A DNA stretch of 45,770 nt from Eimeria necatrix. Lineage: Eukaryota > Apicomplexa > Conoidasida > Eucoccidiorida > Eimeriidae. The notes beneath the pieces are model-generated. The model was given only the letters and a program-made list of their open reading frames with translations. It had not been told where the DNA came from and did not search any database. Of this stretch, positions 38,301 to 45,770 are shown one piece after another; the first letter of the stretch is position 1, and the number at the start of each line of letters is the position of its first letter. The translations under genes and the position numbers were made by a program. Location: the NCBI RefSeq assembly GCF_000499385.1, contig NW_013652627.1, forward strand, positions 230,001 to 275,770, given 5' to 3'.

Positions 38301-41300
38301 GAGAATAGCGTCATCAACCAAGTCGACCTAATCATGGATAGTTCTCGAGTTATCCACCAAATGTGATACTGAGCACACACGAGGTGGCCTCTGGGCAACA
38401 CATTGTTCGACAAGTTGTAACGCCGTCAAAGAATGCTTAACTAGTCGATTTCGGCGGAAGTAATGAAATCAAACAAATGTCTGCAGCTGAAGTGAAAAGT
38501 TGTTGGTACAGCTTCTGAAATAACAGCACTCTTTCACCTACAACTGGAGAGCCACCCTCGTGGAATTCCCGTTGGCTTGTTCGTATTTCTCTCTTGTTTT
38601 GCTTTATTTTGCACCACGTCAAAGCTCCCAGGTCTGCATTATTCATAATTCTAAAGGGAACTCTGCAATCTACACGATTCATTCTAAATGCCCTTCGTAG
38701 CTGTTCAAGGGCCGGCTTCCCCCTTATCTTCTTCTGCTTCTACGCTTCCTTCAAATTCTTGATGCTTAGCGCCATTTTGTAATATATTATTAAATAGTAT
38801 GCGGATATCAGAGTATCGTTTGTCTGCACTAGCGGTTAGAACGCGAAATGGCCCCGCCAAGTTGGCCACAAATAGCCCATCCGAATTCGGAGTCTTGAGA
38901 CGTATCTGAGCCGCAGTGACCGTAGCCCTGAGAAAGTTAGGATGCACTGGAATGTCGCGCTTATTCATCACAGACAGAAGCTTGGTGGAAATGCAGCATG
39001 CAGAAGTGGTCAGGATACTACTGCATGATATACTGCTGCGTCAAGCTCCACAGAGTCCCCCTTTTTCACCCCATAAAGCAAAACCCTTGCAGCAAGCTTC
39101 TCTTTTTCCCGTAATTACACTTATAGCCGCATGGAAACTTTCCATTAGTTGAGACGTATATATTTTGCTGCAAATAAATATCCGTGGATAGGATTCCGCT
39201 TGCACGAGGAATCTTGGTATGCACCATTTACTGCCAGAGGGGCATCTAATGATGTCCGATGTGGCTCCCGTAGCAGCTTGACTACTTGCATTGCTTCAAT
39301 CATCTTCCTACGTAGAGGAGAAAAAGCAAAACTGGACCCCACCGGCTTAGTGCAACTGATATCAAAAGACTAAAACTATCGCAATACTGTGCAGAACCAC
39401 TGTGAAACACAAATTCCATGTAAACTGCATTGAAAAATCGTCGTGTGAAAACACGTGCTCGTCCTCAGTACCAATCGGGCAAAAATTTTGAAAACTAGAA
39501 GTGCCACAAACCGCATTCGATGTGCCAGAAATGCGGTTCATGATGCGCTTCTTGAATGCGTCGGACGGTTCAATGAAGTGAAGCCGACCAGACGAATTTT
39601 GGCCAATGGTCCAAGGAGCTGAGTACCAAATACAAAGCGGATTGAAAGATGGACAATATGGCAAAACGGCGACCTATCTAAATATTCTGCAGCGGATTAG
39701 TTTCGTAGGCGGGATAGTAACTGACGCACTCACTAAAAGAGCACAACAACAAACCGGCAGATAAACCTGTCAGCTTCGAACAAGATGCCAGCACACTCTT
39801 ATTCCTCTTGCTGCTACCTGCCTAACTGCATAATGTGCAGAATACGCGGTTTGGGTACACCGACTGAATGAGCAACTTGAACAGAGGCACAGTAGTTGAT
39901 CCACTCCATGCCTGCATTTCCATTCTTCCCAAGGAATAAAATTCTAGCCATCAGCCTGTCTGCAGAGTAAATCCAGACGCAAACAAAAGAAAGAAAAGGA
40001 AGTTCGCTCTGGACCCGCAGGTGAGCCACGGATTCATGTAGTCAACACACATACCGAACAAGCTGGATATAGACACGTTCTGCTGTCCATGTACCCGCGA
40101 AAGCTGCAAAACATCCTTGAAAGTTCTTTACGCATCTCCCATGCCCTCCGAAGTCCAACGTACTTCCTGAATCACAGTAGTCTACGATACCACCGTGCAA
40201 TCAACTCTGTAAAGGGTCATGCAAGACGGCAGATGACAAAACTTCCCAATAAGTGCGCAGTACATACGATTAAAGCCAGAATTTTGTCATTCGCTTCAAG
40301 TTTTCCAGCGCTCCTTGTGACTTATACCACGCCCAGTGACAGCAAGGCAAAGTACATTCCTTGAACCGCAATGCACAACGTTTCCTGTACAGCTTCAAAG
40401 TGGACGCCGATAAACATCAATGTGCACCCTCTCCAGGCCAGCCTGACCGTGTTGTTAAGAAGGTCAGAAGGTGCCACGTTTGACATAGGGATTAGCAATT
40501 TAAAAACTGTGATCCAATGACCACAGCCAACTCTATCAATGCCAATTCCCAACGAATGAAACGAATTCAACGCCTACATGCAGCTTCTGGGCACGACGCC
40601 TTGACGTGCAACCGAAGAACTAGTACCAAATGCACAGAGGAGCAGTTTTTAGCGCCGATCCTTTGATGGTAACGAAGAGGAGGCCATAGCATTAGGTGCC
40701 TTAACAAACGTGGCCATCGTGCCAGCAGGAGTCACCCTGTTGTATCGAATTAGACGATGTGAGGATCGCCAAGCGGGAAAGCGGCCGTTTGACATGAGTC
40801 CTTTGCATCAATATGGCGCACTTCCTGTTGGGGCACGACGAGTGCCACCTCATCCGCAGCGTGACTGTCTGCTAAACAGTACTTTCCCGCTTTTTGCTGC
40901 ACCTCGAATATATATCCAATAGGCCTGCCCTTACCGTCCTTGTCTGCAGCAAGGCAAGCGCTTTGACTCACTTTCTGGATGTTCAGGGTTTTCTGCTGTA
41001 ACTGTCCCGTGACGCAAAGATAAAAGGCGTCCATTGAAGGGCAAAATACTGCTATACATTGCTCTAGTACCGAGAATGCACGCTTGGTCCACTAATACTC
41101 ACATCCGGGGAAGCATGAAGCAAAGCAAGACCCTGTACAGACTTTCAGAGATCGCGTATACTCTGATTGCCGCAAACGTGTTCATGCATCGGTTCAGCGT
41201 AATTATCTGCACGCATCCCTTTACCGTGAGGAACATGGCATTTCGGTTTCAGGTAACGAACTTTCTGCTGAATAATTTATCCCGAACTCCTTGAGCAAAT

Positions 41301-44300
41301 CGTTCTCAAAACCCACGGAATACTTTACTCTGCATGAGAATAACTCGCAGCACCTGTGTTCTCATTGAATCCTGCATGCTTTATAATTGCAATTATGAAA
41401 ATATGCGCTCTCGGTTGAAGAACAATGCCAAAAAATGTGCATCTACAGCGTGCACAGGACACACAGCAGTAACTAGCTGGCAAACCCGAAGTATATCAAC
41501 TTGGCGTGTCGCTCGTGATACAATGCTTCGTAAGTAATCCTACGTGCGAGTCGGGAATTCAAAAACCTGTAAAAGTTTCGAATCAAGAGCTGTAATGTCG
41601 AACAATAGATATGCCTAGGTTGCAACATTGCATCGAAATGTTGTGCTCAATGGAACATAAACCCCGATCGGGTTGGAGCTCGCTTTCAGTCTTTGCTATG
41701 ATCCGAGAAAGTTTAGTCTGCATGATGATTGGAAGAAGTACAGCTTCCATTACTGTACAAAGCAGTCAATGTAGCGCGAAATCTCTCATTTGGCCACGCG
41801 CGTGTAAAGGACATAGGGACACAAGTACGTGCTCCATGGACAAGCAAAACTGAAATGGTCCTTCGAGACCTTTGCGCGGAGCACGCACCGCAGGTACGTA
41901 ACGCTTGGGGAGAAGCATGATGCTAGCGCTGTTTCTTTGTAAGACTCCACCAAAAGAACTCTTGTTGCTGGCAACACAACCCGTCGTAGAAAAGCTTTAC
42001 CACCGTAGAAAAGCTTCTCTAGCTCTCGTATACACAGTAGCTCAGCTGTTTATTCTCAGAACTTCATGACACGCTTGTAGATAGGATGATGCCTGCTTCT
42101 CTTCTAGTTCCCCCCCAACTCCCCACTTTTGCTTATCCGTATGCTTAGCAGGCGAAAATTTTAGCCTTAACTCACAGCAAGAAAAAATGATGCATGGAAA
42201 AAGGGTTATGATGCCACCCTAAGCACAAGCTTCAAAAACTGTATCACATGACAGATACTATAGCTCCCAGACCTCGAAACAAAGCCACACTTTCCTGTGC
42301 AATTACAGAATGAACAAACGTCCTTATTACTAAATCAGTCAGGTGGAACAAAACGACTGTCTGTGCGCGCTTTATCGTGCTGTGAACAAACGAAGGTAAC
42401 TTCAGCCTTAGCGCAGGCACTCGAGTTACTGGATGTTGATCAAGATTCCCCCAGTTTTAGTATTATCGCAGTGTTCAACTTAAAATAAGGTAGAAATGAA
42501 AGAAAACTTGCAAACGCATGGCCTGCCCTCGATACACAGAAGGAGGTAATATGCGTCAGGGGGCAAGACGGGCAGATTAGATGACTGTATCACTAATTTG
42601 CAACATTCATGGCTGCAATAGACAATCTAGCTGGGAACTGGAAATATAAACATGCTATTTCTTCTGTTTATCCAGGATGTGGAATGGCGAGAAACAGGCG
42701 ACGCTTGTAATGCTGAAAGATATGATGATTTTAGAAGCTGTATTTAAATATGGTGAACCAAACTGACAGAAGCTCCTACAATGATTCAACAATATGCACG
42801 CACACAACACCTTTCGTGGATGCGTTTTGCAGCGATAGCACAAAAATCAGCGTACTGTGAGTCCTTCAAGCACGCTACGCCTTTTCCGTGGCCGTAAGCT
42901 TAATGAAACGTACTAACTGGAACACATGTGCTTTTACCTACTATAACCCCTAGGAATTTACATGTGGGAGCATTAATTGCACTGACAGGACCGTTGAAGC
43001 TGGAAATACAGAAAATGCATTTCTCAGTGCACGCTGTTGATCATCATCAGAACTTTTTCTTTCAGCTCGAGCAAAGTGGTCGCAAAACAAGTCAGGAAGT
43101 GCAGCGCTGCGAAGCAACACAAATCCTAGCACTTGCGATGCTTCAGCCCGTGAAAAGCCCTGTGTCGATTCACTAAATCAATGGACAAGTGGGCACTGGC
43201 ATAAATGAAGTGCAGCATCAGACTGGATAAGCGAAACGCCAACGTGCATATATGACGTATGAAAGCGACATCCGCTTCTCAGATGGCAGCAGGATCTTAC
43301 CGCTCTTGTACATGATGATCGCTCATTCCTTACCGCAAAATGTGAGCTGCAGAGACAGCCTTAAAAGGAAAGCCTATATGGAATCTATTGTGCCTCGAAA
43401 GCTGAGAGCCACGCACTAGCTGTGATAGAAGCTTGCAGCAGCACGAGTGATGACTTGACCTGCGATTTCAGAGAAGCTAACTCAGGAGTTTCCCCGAGAA
43501 GAAACATCTTGTGACGAAGCAATGCATAGTTCCACTAGCTCTGCAGCTAAAACTCTAAATGTACACAGCAAACGCCGTCGTCAATCGTAAACGAGGCTGC
43601 TTTTCGGGTATTCCCGTACAGACTGGATGTAAAATACAGGAAGGGGAAGTCGTATTGGTGCTTATGACAGCACTGACATTAGTGCTGCCTTGTATGAGCT
43701 CACGAGTAGCACTTTCTCACGACGCCACTTTAGTGAGCCTGCTACTCCCCCAAACTGCGTACACAGACACCTAAACATTGTCAAATTACTCTGATCCCTC
43801 TAAGACATGCTGCCATTCGCGGAAAACCGACTCCGTGATTGCATAGCGATCGCGGAATCGTGCCAATAGGCTCGTCGATGTTCCTGAACAAACACACTTG
43901 CAATCCACAATATTTTAGATTGGCTCTATCCGCCAGTTGGAACCCGTGTAACAACTGCCAAATGCCATACGCTGATACATGAAGCTTCTCCTAACTCCCA
44001 AATGCACAGCACACAAGCGTTTTCTTCAGCTAAACCACAAGCAAGTACTCGTTTTTTGAATGCGAGTGCGTCTTCCAGTATGCCTTCATGTGACCTTGCA
44101 GACGCACTAGCTACACCACCAAGTGAAATTTTGCCTTAATTTGGCGGGAAGCTATCACACAACGCCGATCAAGCATCCACGACAGGCACATGCTCATGAA
44201 AAGGGATACACGTCTTAAACTTTTGCTCGATTGGTTACGTTGCCACAACTATAAAAATCGCTGAAAACACGAAAAAGCCTTGGCGGCGCGTAGTTTAGAA

Positions 44301-45770
44301 AATGCGCCCGGGCTGAGTGACCATCGAGGAGGTTCTTGCAAGATGTTGTTCAGGTAGAAAAGAAGCAACAGACAGCAACATCTTTAATGAAATGCAAAAC
44401 ACGTGCCCACTGCTTTGAGACGCCACCACATCCAGCATAAAGTAACGATACACACTCAGTACACACCGCTAGACGAGGTCCTATGCCGTAGCAATGCCGT
44501 GAAAAATCGAATGTGCATATATTCTACATAAACTCTTACGGAAGACTTCTTTTTGAAAAGGCGCGGTCCTGTGCCTTCTTCACACTCTATATAGTGAAAA
44601 AAATCGACTCACAACCTACAGACGATCAACACGTTTTGACTATTAGTTCTGCTCAGTAGTAGTACCCAGCAGTAGTACCGAAGAAAGTAAAATGTGTGCA
44701 CAATATTGGGTGCATTCCTAAGTTATACGCTACTCATAATGTGCACAGCTTCTGAAAATACTAAGCTCAGTCGGACTAAAACCAATACGAACGAGTGCAA
44801 CACATGCATACCGACGTAGAGAGGGCCTCAGGGACATTCAACTCTAAAAGGCATGCAGAACGTGGAATCACAAAACGCCGTAGGTGGAATTATAAACATA
44901 TGACATGTGCACAAAGCTTGCATGCTAGCAATATTATCGTCTCACGCTGTGATGTTATGCATCAGGGACGCCAACCGCAACCGCTCTGCATCGGCATCTT
45001 CAGTTTCCGCAGACTGATCAATGCAACTGGGACAACTGACAGCACCTGTGGCTACACACCTCATTAATGCAAAGTGTGTTAAAAACATGTCAGATCGTCC
45101 CAACTTATTAATAAACAATGCCAATCAGAACGCGCTGACTGCCACTTTTTCCCGATAGGTCTACTCTTCAACTTTGCGAAATTCGTACCAGGGTCGTCAC
45201 ACTTACAAACTGGCGACACAACCATATTCACCCAAAGCTCGCTCCAAATTTCGACCTTACAGCCATGCCCGCTCAGACCGGGGTTTCATCGTTCACTGCG
45301 TGCCGATGTGTCGCGATAAACGCTGGCAAGCTGCAGCACAAGCGCGACTAATGTGTAGTAGCGCCCACTAGGTGTTGCTCTGAAAGCTTTCCAGCTCAGT
45401 ATCAGCTTTTGTGCGAGCACCAGCGGTAAAAAAGTCCTTTGCGTCTAACCATTGCGCCTTGCTCATAGCTATAGCTCACTACAACCATAAATGAAGCATC
45501 ATGCATCGAAGACGCAAAGCACGTATGAAGCGGGACATGCATGACCTGGGCTACCAACGCAGTCTAGGCTTTTCGCTGCAGGACGCAAGTAATGAAACAT
45601 GCATCGTTTGATCCACGTGCAAATTTGCCTTTGCATCTGCAAGGAGATCATCACACGCACGAGCTGGCGATCCCCCCCAAAAATTCGCAGGAATGTTCAT
45701 GACCTAGAAGGCCGCAGACAGAGGCTTTGAGTGTGGCGAACAGAGCAAACCAGCCAGGAATCACGCTTTC
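35214..45770. other. Repeat-poor region; no gene supported
   Basis: About 10.5 kb with no CAG/CTG runs, no GCTA arrays and, after about 35390, no telomere-like units. Base composition is balanced and low-complexity tracts are almost absent. The longest ORFs (about 80-100 codons, for example 40089-40364 plus, 40750-41034 minus, 39362-39664 minus and 38705-38971 minus) occur on both strands at lengths expected by chance for this composition. I could not chain them with splice phases into a convincing gene. I see no tRNA, rRNA or transposon ends. The first 200 bases probably include the promoter of the minus-strand gene starting at 35213. Confidence 0.6.

Noticed and set aside
38437..41034. Series of minus-strand ORFs of 70-100 codons in the repeat-poor segment
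   Set aside because: Lengths fit chance expectation, plus-strand ORFs are equally long, and I could not link them with matching splice phases.

Overview
The window looks like nuclear DNA of a coccidian apicomplexan, most likely an Eimeria species. The basis is the combination of dense CAG/CTG trinucleotide runs that are translated as Ser, Gln or Ala homopolymers inside otherwise conserved proteins, many interstitial telomere-like AAACCCT/AGGGTTT arrays, and small multi-exon genes with canonical splice sites. The first 35 kb behave like the repeat-rich (R) segments described for Eimeria chromosomes. The last 10.4 kb (about 35.4-45.77 kb) has none of these repeats, like a repeat-poor (P) segment.

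Gene models were built by hand from splice sites and codon phase. Every internal junction given below keeps the reading frame. Left to right: a leucine-rich-repeat protein (minus, 57-3647, 5 exons); a small protein of unknown function (minus, 3873-5330, tentative); a 19-exon, about 1055-aa helical-repeat/coiled-coil protein (minus, 5481-12141); SRP54, the signal-recognition-particle GTPase (plus, 13763-19482, 12 exons, about 555 aa); an Ala/Gln-rich single-exon ORF (minus, 20369-21433); a small membrane protein (minus, 21580 to about 22718, 5' end uncertain); the Brix-domain ribosome-biogenesis factor Ssf1/Peter Pan (plus, 22813-25631, 6 exons, about 593 aa); a signal-peptide plus transmembrane protein of unknown function (minus, 26892-29317, 7 exons); and an unknown 7-exon protein (minus, 31795-35213, about 370 aa). 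I can support no gene in 35214-45770.

Only SRP54 (co-translational targeting to the ER) and Ssf1 (60S ribosome assembly) can be named with confidence. They are housekeeping genes and not an operon. The non-coding structure is the unusual part. Many introns are bounded by telomere-like arrays placed in inverted orientation, so that the array itself supplies the donor (G|TAAACCC) and often the acceptor (TTTAG|). Other introns end in long CTG tracts whose last CAG is the acceptor. The two convergent gene pairs are separated by GCTA-repeat arrays. Downstream of Ssf1 there is also a cluster of about 15 copies of a 14-bp palindrome and a GGGGCCCC-rich block.
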